From Candidatus Staskawiczbacteria bacterium (GTDB lineage Bacteria > Patescibacteriota > Minisyncoccia > Minisyncoccales > Staskawiczbacteraceae), in NCBI GenBank assembly GCA_943354455.1, contig CALRCB010000020.1:1-7481 (forward strand): a stretch of DNA of 7,481 nt, read 5' to 3'. Of the stretch, positions 1 to 5,203 are shown piece by piece (the stretch's first letter is position 1; each line of letters opens with the position of its first letter). The notes under the pieces were generated by a model that was not told where the DNA came from, did not search any database, and saw nothing but the letters and a program-made list of their open reading frames with translations. The position numbers and the translations under genes are program-made.

Positions 1-197
1 TTTAAATGTAAGTGAAACGTATTGGCAATTAATATTTGTGATTTGGTTTGTTCTGCTTCTTGACTGGTTAATGTTTTAACAACGCCTTGCGTAGCAACCG
101 GAACTAAACACGGAGTCTCAATGACTCCGTGGCTTGTTTCTAAAAACCCCAACCTAGCATTACTTAATTTTGATTTTTTGGAAATATGAAACTGCAT
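1..197 (-). CDS. tgt: tRNA-guanine transglycosylase, N-terminal part (gene cut by left edge)
   Basis: Reading from the ATG at 197 gives 65 codons that run off the window. The protein starts MQFHISKKSKLSNARLGFLE and continues with three stretches diagnostic of bacterial Tgt: ARLGFLETSHGVIETP, VPVATQGVVKTLT and ILIANTFHLHL. Tgt exchanges guanine 34 for preQ1 in tRNAs with GUN anticodons (Asp, Asn, His, Tyr), a step of queuosine formation in the cytoplasm; tRNA-Asp(GUC) at 4893-4968 carries the U33-G34-U35 it recognises. The catalytic aspartates and the zinc site lie in the missing part. The start is chosen because an in-frame TGA at 228-230 leaves no other ATG, GTG or TTG upstream; no clear Shine-Dalgarno precedes it. 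It begins 17 bases after the small frame at 215-352. The identification rests on family motifs and is firm despite the truncation. Confidence 0.92.
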   Translation of the reverse strand, partial: MQFHISKKSKLSNARLGFLETSHGVIETPCLVPVATQGVVKTLTSQEAEQTKSQILIANTFHLHL

Positions 198-214
198 ATT
201 TTCATATATTTTTT

Positions 215-352
215 TTATTTTTTCTTTTCATTTCTACGATGACTTTGGTCTAATCTTTTTGCCAAACCCCAAGCGCGCACAATTGTTTTTTGATGCAAAT
301 CTTTAAAATATAATTTTGAGCGCTGAAATTTTTTAAAAATAAATTCTTTCAT
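215..352 (-). CDS. Small basic hypothetical protein (45 aa) just upstream of tgt
   Basis: An ATG at 352 opens a 45-codon frame ending in TAA at 215-217. The product begins MKEFIFKKFQRSKLYFKDLH, continues with an IVRAWGLAKRLDQ stretch and ends RRNEKKK. It is rich in Lys and Arg, has no membrane segment, and could form one or two amphipathic helices. I do not recognise a family. It is 17 bases from tgt and in the same direction, so the two are probably co-transcribed. Support is limited to an open frame with a bacterial-looking composition in an otherwise empty 204-base gap. A weak extended -10-like sequence at 360-368 would put the transcript start near the ATG itself, which would make it leaderless. 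A nucleic-acid or ribosome-associated role is conceivable from the charge but is only inference. Confidence 0.45.
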   Translation of the reverse strand: MKEFIFKKFQRSKLYFKDLHQKTIVRAWGLAKRLDQSHRRNEKKK

Positions 353-359
353 ATAATTT

Positions 360-368
360 ATATTAACA
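360..368 (-). promoter_or_regulatory. Weak extended -10-like element before the 45-aa frame
   Basis: The minus strand reads TG-T-TAATAT (TG at 367-368, hexamer at 360-365). Initiation 7 bases downstream would fall on the ATG at 352. There is no convincing -35 hexamer, and the DNA is AT-rich enough for chance matches. Confidence 0.22.
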
Positions 369-401
369 TACGTTCTGAAAAATAACAGAATATATTAATT
401 A

Positions 402-1445
402 TTATTTTAATCGATTATTTTTCATAGAAGTGTAAATATCCAAGAGAGAAAAAAGAATGCTTATGGTAAGTGGCCCCAATAAAAATCCGATTGGTCCAAA
501 AAAGAGAATGCCACCAATAACAGAAATAAACACAATCAACGAATGAATTTTTATTTGTCTGCCGATGAGTATTGGTCTTAACAGATTATCTATTAATCCC
601 ACTACCCCTACTGCCCAAACCAAAAGACAAAAAGCAGAAAAAGTGTTGCCCGTTAAAAAAAGGAACAAGACTGCCGGCATTAACACAATCGATGTTCCAA
701 TTCCGGGAATCAAAGATGCAATAGTAGCCGCAATTCCCCATAACATCATATTGGGAACTCCAAACAATGCAAACCCTATCGTGGCCAAAGCCCCCTGAAT
801 AAATGCTATAACAAGACTACCCCTGATTACCGAATTAATTGCCGTTTTAATCTTTATAAAAATCATTTGGTCGTCACTATCAGACAGAGGACTCAAATCG
901 ATAATTTGTTTTTTAAATTTCAAACCATCTTTAAATACATAATAGGTAATAATAATGAAAAGAAGAAAATTAAATAATAATTTTAACACACTACCAAATA
1001 TGTTATCAAAGTGGCCCAGCAACCATTCTAATCCCTGCCTAGCATATTGATCAATATCAATGGAAATATTTTGCTGAAATGGAACATATTTTTGAAGTTC
1101 GGCAATTACATTATTGGCAACATTGGCAAAAACATCTTTTTCGCTACTAATAATAGGAAAAAACTGTTTAGCTTCTTCAAGAACCCTTATTCCTAAAAAT
1201 ATAAACGGTACGATAATGATAATGATAATGATGATTGTGGTAAAAAAAGCTGACAACCCTTTTCGGTCACCCAAAAAACGTAATATTTTTTGGTGCATCG
1301 GCTCAAAAATCGTAGCGCACACCAGCGCCAAAATAATAACATATAAAAAGGGGCGTAAAATAAAAAAAGTAAAAATGAGTACCCCCAAAAGAATGACCAA
1401 TAAAAAATAATGCTGTAGTTTTTTATTTTCTGTTAATGAATTCAT
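402..1445 (-). CDS. AI-2E/PerM family membrane transporter (347 aa)
   Basis: This polytopic inner-membrane protein has hydrophobic segments at about residues 11-30, 32-48, 65-87, 152-171, 208-230, 232-263, 268-285 and 302-338, with a soluble stretch (about 88-150) between the third and fourth, as is usual in the AI-2E/PerM (UPF0118) family. Family signatures are ATIASLIPGIGT (about 240-251), DNLLRPILIG (286-295) and GPIGFLLGPL (317-326). Length matches the usual 340-380. Members are linked to AI-2 export or Na+/H+ antiport, but substrates differ and cannot be read from sequence, so no gene symbol is given. The ATG at 1445 is fixed by an in-frame TAA shortly upstream. It follows the P-type ATPase gene by 33 bases in the same direction, so the two probably form an operon; a TATAAA in that gap could add a weak internal start. 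Residues 71-78 are eight isoleucines encoded by a short tandem repeat. Confidence 0.93.
   Translation of the reverse strand: MNSLTENKKLQHYFLLVILLGVLIFTFFILRPFLYVIILALVCATIFEPMHQKILRFLGDRKGLSAFFTTIIIIIIIIVPFIFLGIRVLEEAKQFFPIISSEKDVFANVANNVIAELQKYVPFQQNISIDIDQYARQGLEWLLGHFDNIFGSVLKLLFNFLLFIIITYYVFKDGLKFKKQIIDLSPLSDSDDQMIFIKIKTAINSVIRGSLVIAFIQGALATIGFALFGVPNMMLWGIAATIASLIPGIGTSIVLMPAVLFLFLTGNTFSAFCLLVWAVGVVGLIDNLLRPILIGRQIKIHSLIVFISVIGGILFFGPIGFLLGPLTISILFSLLDIYTSMKNNRLK
1212..1235. repeat. Hexanucleotide tandem repeat GATAAT x3 plus GATGAT inside the AI-2E-family gene
   Basis: The plus strand shows GATAAT three times followed by the variant GATGAT. On the coding strand it supplies most of the Ile8 run in the third membrane segment. 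The unit is a multiple of three, so slippage would change segment length by two residues without a frameshift. Confidence 0.75.
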
Positions 1446-1478
1446 AAAAATTAATTTCTATTTTATAATCCTCTCATA

Positions 1479-4184
1479 TTATTTCTTTTTATGCAAAAGC
1501 CATTTGGTTATTTCCAGTACCGGCACGATGGTTGCTGCGGTAAAAATAACTAGTAACCAATCATGAAACGATAAAGAATAGGTTTCAAATGGTACTTGTA
1601 AAAAAGGTATGTAAATAATTAATACTAAAATAACCAATTCCCAACCAACTGCCATATTCAACCATTTATTGGCAAATGGGCGATGCAAAACAGAATGCCT
1701 ATCTGAACGGAAATTATACGCCTTAAAAAAATGAATGAGGATAAGTGAAATAAATACCAAGGCCATGCTTTCCTGCAAACTCCGACCAATTTTTAAAGAC
1801 CATGAAAATAAACTTATATTAACCATTGCGGACCAAATACCGCCTATTACCATTAATAATACCACTGGTCGGGTAAAAATCCCGTGGTTCAATTTTCTTG
1901 GGGATCTTTTCATAATATCGCTTGAAGGAGGGTCAACGGCAAGTGCTAAAGCTGGCAATCCGGCAGTGGCCAAATTGACGTATAAAATCTGTACCGCTAA
2001 AAGAGGCAGTGGCAACCCTATTAAAGATGCAATAACTATAAGGCCTATCTCCCCGATATTTGAAGATAGCACATACATCAGATATTTTTTGATGTTATCA
2101 AAAATAATTCTTCCTTCTTCAACCGCCGCCACAATAGATGAAAAATTATCGTCAACCAAAATCATGGCAGACGCTTCCCTGGAAACATCGGTACCTGTAA
2201 CCCCCATGGCTATACCAATATTAGCTTTTTTTATAGCAGGAGCATCGTTAATCCCATCTCCAGTCATAGCAACAATATGGCCCCGATTTTGTAAGGCCTG
2301 CACAATTTTTAATTTATGTTCAGGAGAAACACGAGCGGCTACGGAAATGTTTTCAATACTATCTTCAATTTCCTTATCGGACATTTTCGATAATTGGGCG
2401 CCGGTAATCACCTGCCCGCCTTCTAATAAAATATTTAATTCTTGTGCAATTGCTTTAGCAGTAGCTGGATGATCTCCAGTAATCATCATTAATTTTATTC
2501 CGGCTTGCCGACATCGCTCAATTGCTGATTTTGCTTCGGGCCGGGCTGGGTCTGCCATCGCAAAAAGACCGAGAAAAATCATATCTTTTTCTGCCAAATT
2601 AATATCATTTACAAAAGTATAAGCAACTCCAATAACTCTCAAGGCCTCGCTGGCAAAATGATGATTGGCATTAATAATAGATTCAAAAATATCTTTGGTT
2701 AAAGGCAATGTTTTTCCATCTTGCATATAACGATTACAAGATTGCAAAATCATTTCAACAGCACCCTTGCTACAAGCCATATTCCCTTCTTTTGACTGGC
2801 ACAGTGTAATCATTTTCTTGCTCTCTGAACTAAACGGTATTTCAGCAATACGGGGAAATTTTTCATCAAGAATTTCCTTCCTTATACCAATTTTTTCTGC
2901 AACCACCACCAATGCCCCTTCGGTAGAGTCCCCGCTCAACCGCCAAATTCCATCTTTTTCTGAAATACTGGCATCAGACGAAAGTACTGCTGATTGCAGT
3001 AATAATTTCAAACTATCAGTCAGCGGATATTTTTCTCCTTGTAATAAAAATTCGCCCATTGGTTCATATCCACTACCAGTAATTTCTAATATTTTTCCAT
3101 CCAAAAATATTTTCTTCACCGTCATTTCATCGCGAGTCAATGTACCAGTTTTATCAGAACATATAATAGTAGTGCACCCAAGCGTTTCTACTGCAGGTAA
3201 ATATTTTACCAATGCGTGACGCTTTATCATTCTTTGCACACCAATGGCAAGCGAGATAGTCACTACTGCAGGAAGTGCCTCTGGCACCACCGCTACTGCC
3301 AAAGCAATTCCAAAAATAATCATTTCCAATAATGGTTGATCCCGAAACACTCCGAGTAGCACAATAATCATTACTACCAAAAAAGCTATCTTGGTTAATG
3401 ATTTAACCAAACTGTCTAAATTTTTTTGCAAAGGCGTTTCTTCTTTTTTAACACTTTCAAGCATCCCAGCGATACGGCCAAATTCAGTTTTCATACCAAT
3501 ACTAGTAACCACCGCAAGACCACGGCCATAACTACAAGTTGTGCCAGCAAACACCATATTAAGACGATCACCCAAAGAAACATCTTTGCCAAAAACCATA
3601 TCGCTCTGCTTAGTTACCGAGAGAGATTCTCCAGTTAACAAAGATTCGTCAGCTTTTAAATTTAATGCTTTAATCAACCTGGCATCAGCCGGAAAACGAT
3701 CTCCGGTAGAGATAACAATAATATCTCCAGGAACAAGATTAATGGCAGGAACTTCTGATTCAAATCCATTACGAAACACCAAGGCGCTAGGAGAAGCAAG
3801 CTTTGATAGCGCTTCTAAGGCTTTGCCGGCACGAAATTCTTGAATAAAACCGAGTATCACTGAAAATAAAATAATAATTCCTATGGTAATAGCTTCTACA
3901 GTTTGGCCTAAAATTCCGGAAAATATTGCTGCGGCCATTAAAATAATAATCAGGGAATTTTTTAATTGATCAAAAAAAAGCATCCATGGCGAGACACTAA
4001 CAGAAGCAACAAGCTTATTAAATCCATATTTTTTCTGACGGTCTGGAATCTCACTTTCAGATAGTCCAGTAACAGCATTGGTGGTAAGTTTTTCAATTGT
4101 TTGTGAAACAGAAAAAGTCTGCCAAGGCAATATTTCACTGGCTACTAATTTTTGATCAATATTTTGCGAATCTATTTTTGACAT
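1479..4184 (-). CDS. P-type (P2/PacL-like) cation-transporting ATPase, 901 aa
   Basis: ATP-driven ion pump of the inner membrane, complete. Motifs in order: a cation-ATPase N-terminal region (about 18-75), the A-domain LTGES (183-187), M4 VPEALPA (300-306), the phosphorylation site ICSDKTGTLT with Asp344, the nucleotide-binding KGA (473-475), MADPARPE (543-550), the hinge TGDGINDAP (641-649), M5 SSNIGE (707-712) and M6 YVNLATAGLPALAL (735-748), then four more C-terminal membrane segments, giving the usual ten. The overall pattern is that of bacterial Ca2+-type (P2A) pumps. Compared with SERCA the ion-site residues Glu302, Asn709, Glu712, Asn737 and Thr740 are present. The aspartate that follows that threonine in M6 is Ala741 here, and the M8 glutamate is replaced (about Leu816). 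The transported ion is therefore uncertain and 'calcium' should not be assumed. The start ATG follows an extended -10 promoter (4216-4224) by a leader of about 25 bases without SD. The AI-2E-family gene follows 33 bases downstream. Confidence 0.95.
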   Translation of the reverse strand: MSKIDSQNIDQKLVASEILPWQTFSVSQTIEKLTTNAVTGLSESEIPDRQKKYGFNKLVASVSVSPWMLFFDQLKNSLIIILMAAAIFSGILGQTVEAITIGIIILFSVILGFIQEFRAGKALEALSKLASPSALVFRNGFESEVPAINLVPGDIIVISTGDRFPADARLIKALNLKADESLLTGESLSVTKQSDMVFGKDVSLGDRLNMVFAGTTCSYGRGLAVVTSIGMKTEFGRIAGMLESVKKEETPLQKNLDSLVKSLTKIAFLVVMIIVLLGVFRDQPLLEMIIFGIALAVAVVPEALPAVVTISLAIGVQRMIKRHALVKYLPAVETLGCTTIICSDKTGTLTRDEMTVKKIFLDGKILEITGSGYEPMGEFLLQGEKYPLTDSLKLLLQSAVLSSDASISEKDGIWRLSGDSTEGALVVVAEKIGIRKEILDEKFPRIAEIPFSSESKKMITLCQSKEGNMACSKGAVEMILQSCNRYMQDGKTLPLTKDIFESIINANHHFASEALRVIGVAYTFVNDINLAEKDMIFLGLFAMADPARPEAKSAIERCRQAGIKLMMITGDHPATAKAIAQELNILLEGGQVITGAQLSKMSDKEIEDSIENISVAARVSPEHKLKIVQALQNRGHIVAMTGDGINDAPAIKKANIGIAMGVTGTDVSREASAMILVDDNFSSIVAAVEEGRIIFDNIKKYLMYVLSSNIGEIGLIVIASLIGLPLPLLAVQILYVNLATAGLPALALAVDPPSSDIMKRSPRKLNHGIFTRPVVLLMVIGGIWSAMVNISLFSWSLKIGRSLQESMALVFISLILIHFFKAYNFRSDRHSVLHRPFANKWLNMAVGWELVILVLIIYIPFLQVPFETYSLSFHDWLLVIFTAATIVPVLEITKWLLHKKK

Positions 4185-4215
4185 AAGCTTAATTTAAAGT
4201 AAATCAACTTAAAGA

Positions 4216-4224
4216 ATTATAACA
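4216..4224 (-). promoter_or_regulatory. Extended -10 promoter for the P-type ATPase gene
   Basis: The minus strand reads TG-T-TATAAT (TG at 4223-4224, consensus hexamer 4216-4221), which would start transcription near 4209 and give a leader of about 25 bases. The -35 region (TCGCCT at 17-bp spacing) is poor, as is common when an extended -10 is present. Confidence 0.5.
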
Positions 4225-4251
4225 AAAAATCTCCAAAAAGGCGATTTTTTT
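4224..4251. terminator. A/T-flanked hairpin between the ATPase promoter and the upstream gene
   Basis: AAAAAATC-t-CC, loop AAAAA, GG-c-GATTTTTT: ten pairs around one mismatch, with an A-run on one side and a T-run on the other. It could stop transcripts in either direction and would back up the stronger terminator at 4261-4304. It touches the ATPase extended -10, so it may instead act at the promoter. Confidence 0.4.
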
Positions 4252-4260
4252 GTACGAATA

Positions 4261-4304
4261 ATAAAATAAAAAACTGCAATTGCGACTAACGTCAAAATTA
4301 CAGT
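4261..4304 (-). terminator. Rho-independent terminator of the 85-aa gene
   Basis: On the minus strand a 14-bp stem (4291-4304 with 4273-4286; one mismatch and two G-U pairs in RNA) closes a GUUA loop and is followed at once by TTTTTTATTTTAT. The stem begins one base after the stop codon at 4306-4308, the normal place for an intrinsic terminator. Confidence 0.75.
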
Positions 4305-4305
4305 A

Positions 4306-4563
4306 TTATTTTTTTCCTTGAATTTCAGAAAAGCGACTAATAAAATCAGTAGAAGAACGAAATTCTTTTAACTCGCCTGTTATCAAAAGACGACTATCTA
4401 ACCAGAAAGTAACACCCCTTAAATATGGGTGCTTTCTATTATCGCCATCTACAATAGTCATTCCTATTTTTTCATATGCGTCTTCCTGGGTATTTGCCCA
4501 TACAAATCCTAGACGGCGCACTTTTTTAGGACCCAACCACTGACACAGAGTGTAATTAATCAT
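4306..4563 (-). CDS. Hypothetical protein, 85 aa, unknown function
   Basis: The product starts MINYTLCQWLGPKKVRRLGF, continues VWANTQEDAYEKIGMTIVD and WLDSRLLITGELKEF, and ends EIQGKK. It is soluble with no signal peptide. The order strand / GPKKVRRLG / helix (TQEDAYEKIG) / strand suggests a small alpha-beta fold, but I do not recognise the family. The start is decided by a strong Shine-Dalgarno GGGAGGA ending about 7-8 bases before the ATG at 4563. A longer frame starting with TTG at 4596 would bury that site inside the gene and is rejected. The gene lies between two good hairpins (4609-4647 upstream, 4261-4304 downstream), so it appears to be a single-gene unit, though no clear promoter could be assigned between the upstream hairpin and the SD. 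It is the only gene here with a good SD, which suggests efficient translation. Confidence 0.75.
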   Translation of the reverse strand: MINYTLCQWLGPKKVRRLGFVWANTQEDAYEKIGMTIVDGDNRKHPYLRGVTFWLDSRLLITGELKEFRSSTDFISRFSEIQGKK

Positions 4564-4566
4564 AAA

Positions 4567-4580
4567 AAAATCCTCCCGGT
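4567..4580 (-). promoter_or_regulatory. Strong Shine-Dalgarno site that fixes the 85-aa gene start
   Basis: The minus strand reads CCGGGAGGA followed by seven T and ATG at 4563. It is the only clear SD in the window; the other genes start without one. Confidence 0.75.
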
Positions 4581-4608
4581 TTTTGGTAAAGAACAACGCA
4601 ATTTTTCA

Positions 4609-4647
4609 TCAAAAAATCGGTTAAAATTTATAAAACCGATTTTTTGA
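4609..4647. terminator. Perfect 14-bp hairpin with A6/T6 arms, terminator of the lysine-rich frame
   Basis: TCAAAAAATCGGTT at 4609-4622 pairs perfectly with AACCGATTTTTTGA at 4634-4647 across an 11-base AT loop. On the minus strand it lies 6 bases after the stop codon of the 16-codon frame and carries a T6 run in its 3' arm, so it fits a bidirectional intrinsic terminator. It also sits ahead of the 85-aa gene and could act as an attenuator there. Confidence 0.65.
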
Positions 4648-4653
4648 CAGAAA

Positions 4654-4704
4654 CTATTTCTTTTTCTTCTTGCCCACTTTGGCCTTTTTCTTTTTTGTAG
4701 CCAT
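4654..4704 (-). CDS. Candidate 16-aa lysine-rich microprotein
   Basis: An ATG at 4704 opens the frame MATKKKKAKVGKKKKK, ending in TAG at 4654-4656. Ten of 16 residues are lysine, written with both AAA and AAG, so it is not a simple poly-A slip. A perfect hairpin follows 6 bases after the stop, and a consensus extended -10 lies about 50 bases upstream, so the unit has a gene-like layout. No SD is visible. An in-frame TAA at 4756-4758, with no usual start codon between it and the ATG, argues against a longer protein. Short Lys-rich tails occur in ribosomal and histone H1-like proteins, but this is shorter than bTHX or AURKAIP1/COX24-type proteins and I assign no function. It may instead be a leader peptide or part of a small RNA. 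Confidence 0.4.
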   Translation of the reverse strand: MATKKKKAKVGKKKKK

Positions 4705-4864
4705 AATTTTATATAATATATTATCTATCTTTCTTTTTTTTACTCGGCCTTTAATTTATTATATCAACCCACGCAAAATAAGTAAGAGTGGATAACTAAT
4801 CTAAAGAAAAAATAAATTCCTAAATCATAAAATTATTTAATTTAACATTTTTTCTTAAACCAAA
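4705..4864. other. Intergenic stretch between the tRNA cluster and the lysine-rich frame
   Basis: Very AT-rich DNA with no open frame of note on either strand. Apart from the extended -10 at 4758-4766 I see no site I can support. Confidence 0.5.
4758..4766 (-). promoter_or_regulatory. Extended -10 promoter upstream of the lysine-rich frame
   Basis: The minus strand reads TG-A-TATAAT (TG at 4765-4766, hexamer 4758-4763), predicting a start near 4751 and a leader of about 47 A-rich bases. The -35 match (CTTACT at 17 bp) is weak. It lies after the terminator-like hairpin of the tRNA cluster, where a new promoter would be expected. Confidence 0.45.
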
Positions 4865-4884
4865 AGCCACTCTTTCGAGTGGCT
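4865..4884 (-). terminator. Hairpin terminator of the tRNA cluster
   Basis: On the minus strand AGCCACTC-GAAA-GAGTGGCT forms a perfect 8-bp stem with a GNRA tetraloop, followed by TTTGGTTT. It is 8 bases beyond the 3' end of tRNA-Asp, the last tRNA of the cluster. The U-run is short, so termination strength is uncertain. Confidence 0.6.
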
Positions 4885-4892
4885 CCATATTG

Positions 4893-4968
4893 CGCGGGCG
4901 ATGGGATTTGAACCCACGATCTCCTCCGTGACAGGGAGGCGTCTTGAACCGGGCTGGACTACGCCCGC
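4893..4968 (-). tRNA. tRNA-Asp(GTC)
   Basis: Complete cloverleaf of 76 bases. The acceptor GCGGGCG/CGCCCGC is seven perfect pairs with discriminator G (usual for Asp). The D-arm closes GTC/GAC around a loop with GG. The anticodon stem CCTCC/GGAGG holds the loop CTGTCAC, so the anticodon is GTC, and the T-arm is GTGGG-TTCAAAT-CCCAT. CCA is not encoded (GCAA follows), so CCA-adding enzyme is needed. The U33-G34-U35 loop makes it a substrate of Tgt, whose gene starts at the left end of the window. Last tRNA of the three-tRNA cluster. Confidence 0.95.
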
Positions 4969-4970
4969 AG

Positions 4971-4986
4971 ATTCGCATCTGCGAAT
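4971..4986. repeat. Palindrome 2 bases from the 5' end of tRNA-Asp
   Basis: ATTCGCA-TC-TGCGAAT, a perfect 7-bp inverted repeat with a 2-base spacer. It overlaps by one base the start of the TAGTTATTAG repeat block and marks one end of the gene-less spacer element. Confidence 0.75.
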
Positions 4987-5047
4987 AGTTATTAGTTTTT
5001 AGTTATCAGTTTTTAGACTAACAACTAATTACTAACCACTAGTTACT
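4986..5047. mobile_element. Gene-less repeat block in the tRNA-Met/tRNA-Asp spacer, possible empty copy of the four-helix-bundle element
   Basis: It begins with TAGTTATTAGTTTT (4986-4999), identical over 14 bases to 5171-5184 beside the four-helix-bundle gene, and carries AGACTAACAACTA (5015-5027), identical over 13 bases to 5603-5615 on that gene's other side. The two shared motifs are in the same order and orientation as in the gene-bearing spacer, and palindromes at 4971-4986 and 5048-5072 frame the block. The parallel layout supports a common origin. Mobility is inference; no target duplication could be identified. Confidence 0.5.
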
Positions 5048-5072
5048 AAAATTTTTATTTCATAAAAATTTT
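5048..5072. repeat. Palindrome next to the 3' end of tRNA-Met
   Basis: AAAATTTTTAT-TTC-ATAAAAATTTT, a perfect 11-bp inverted repeat with a 3-base loop, separated by one base from the discriminator of tRNA-Met. The loop TTC (GAA on the minus strand) matches that of the palindrome at 5622-5644. Confidence 0.75.
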
Positions 5073-5073
5073 G

Positions 5074-5147
5074 TGTCGAGGGTGGGAGTCGAACCCACGA
5101 CCTCAGCGTTATGAATGCTGTGCTCTTACCAACTGAGCTACCCCGAC
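5074..5147 (-). tRNA. tRNA-Met(CAT), elongator type
   Basis: Complete 74-base cloverleaf. Acceptor GTCGGGG/CCTCGAC (one G-U pair) with a paired G1-C72, so not an initiator; discriminator A. Canonical D-arm GCTC-AGTTGGTAA-GAGC with GG, T-arm GTGGG-TTCGACT-CCCAC, anticodon loop TTCATAA, anticodon CAT. The anticodon stem CAGCA/CGCTG has an A31-C39 mismatch at the base next to the loop. CCA is not encoded. With a CAT anticodon it could instead be the TilS-modified tRNA-Ile2; elongator Met is favoured but identity elements were not compared. Confidence 0.9.
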
Positions 5148-5150
5148 GGA

Positions 5151-5170
5151 TTTTTGACTTATGTCAAAAA
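5151..5170. repeat. Palindrome 3 bases from the 5' end of tRNA-Met
   Basis: TTTTTGAC-TTAT-GTCAAAAA, a perfect 8-bp inverted repeat followed immediately by the TAGTTATTAG repeat, the same order as at 4971-4999. It marks the left boundary of the four-helix-bundle element. Confidence 0.75.
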
Positions 5171-5181
5171 TAGTTATTAGT

Positions 5182-5203
5182 TTTGAGCTACTAGTTGCTA
5201 GAC
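5182..5203 (+). repeat. Left inverted repeat of the four-helix-bundle element
   Basis: A 22-base stretch beginning TTTGAGCTACTAGTTG. It matches the reverse complement of 5604-5625 at 19 of 22 positions (counted by eye). It contains the stop codons of the four-helix-bundle gene (tandem TAG TAG, 5188-5193) and encodes its last three to four residues, so repeat and gene end are one unit. Confidence 0.7.

Noticed and set aside
109..131. Perfect 9-bp hairpin CACGGAGTC/GACTCCGTG near the start of tgt
   Set aside because: It is inside coding sequence for the conserved HGVIETP motif, so codon constraint and chance explain it better than a riboswitch or terminator; no aptamer is recognisable.
373..390. 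TTCTG/CAGAA inverted repeat after the AI-2E-family gene as a terminator
   Set aside because: The stem is only 5 bp and is not followed by a T-run on the minus strand.
1735..2472. Long open frame (245 codons) on the plus strand
   Set aside because: It lies wholly opposite the P-type ATPase gene, whose motifs are unmistakable. The same applies to the plus-strand frames opposite the AI-2E-family, helicase and nuclease genes.
4564..4596. Eleven-residue N-terminal extension of the 85-aa protein from a TTG at 4596
   Set aside because: The strong SD GGGAGGA would lie inside the coding region, correctly spaced for the ATG at 4563; the TTG has no SD.
4969..5190. CRISPR array suggested by repeated TAGTTATTAG blocks
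   Set aside because: The repeats are degenerate, irregularly spaced and in both orientations, with no uniform spacers and no cas genes.
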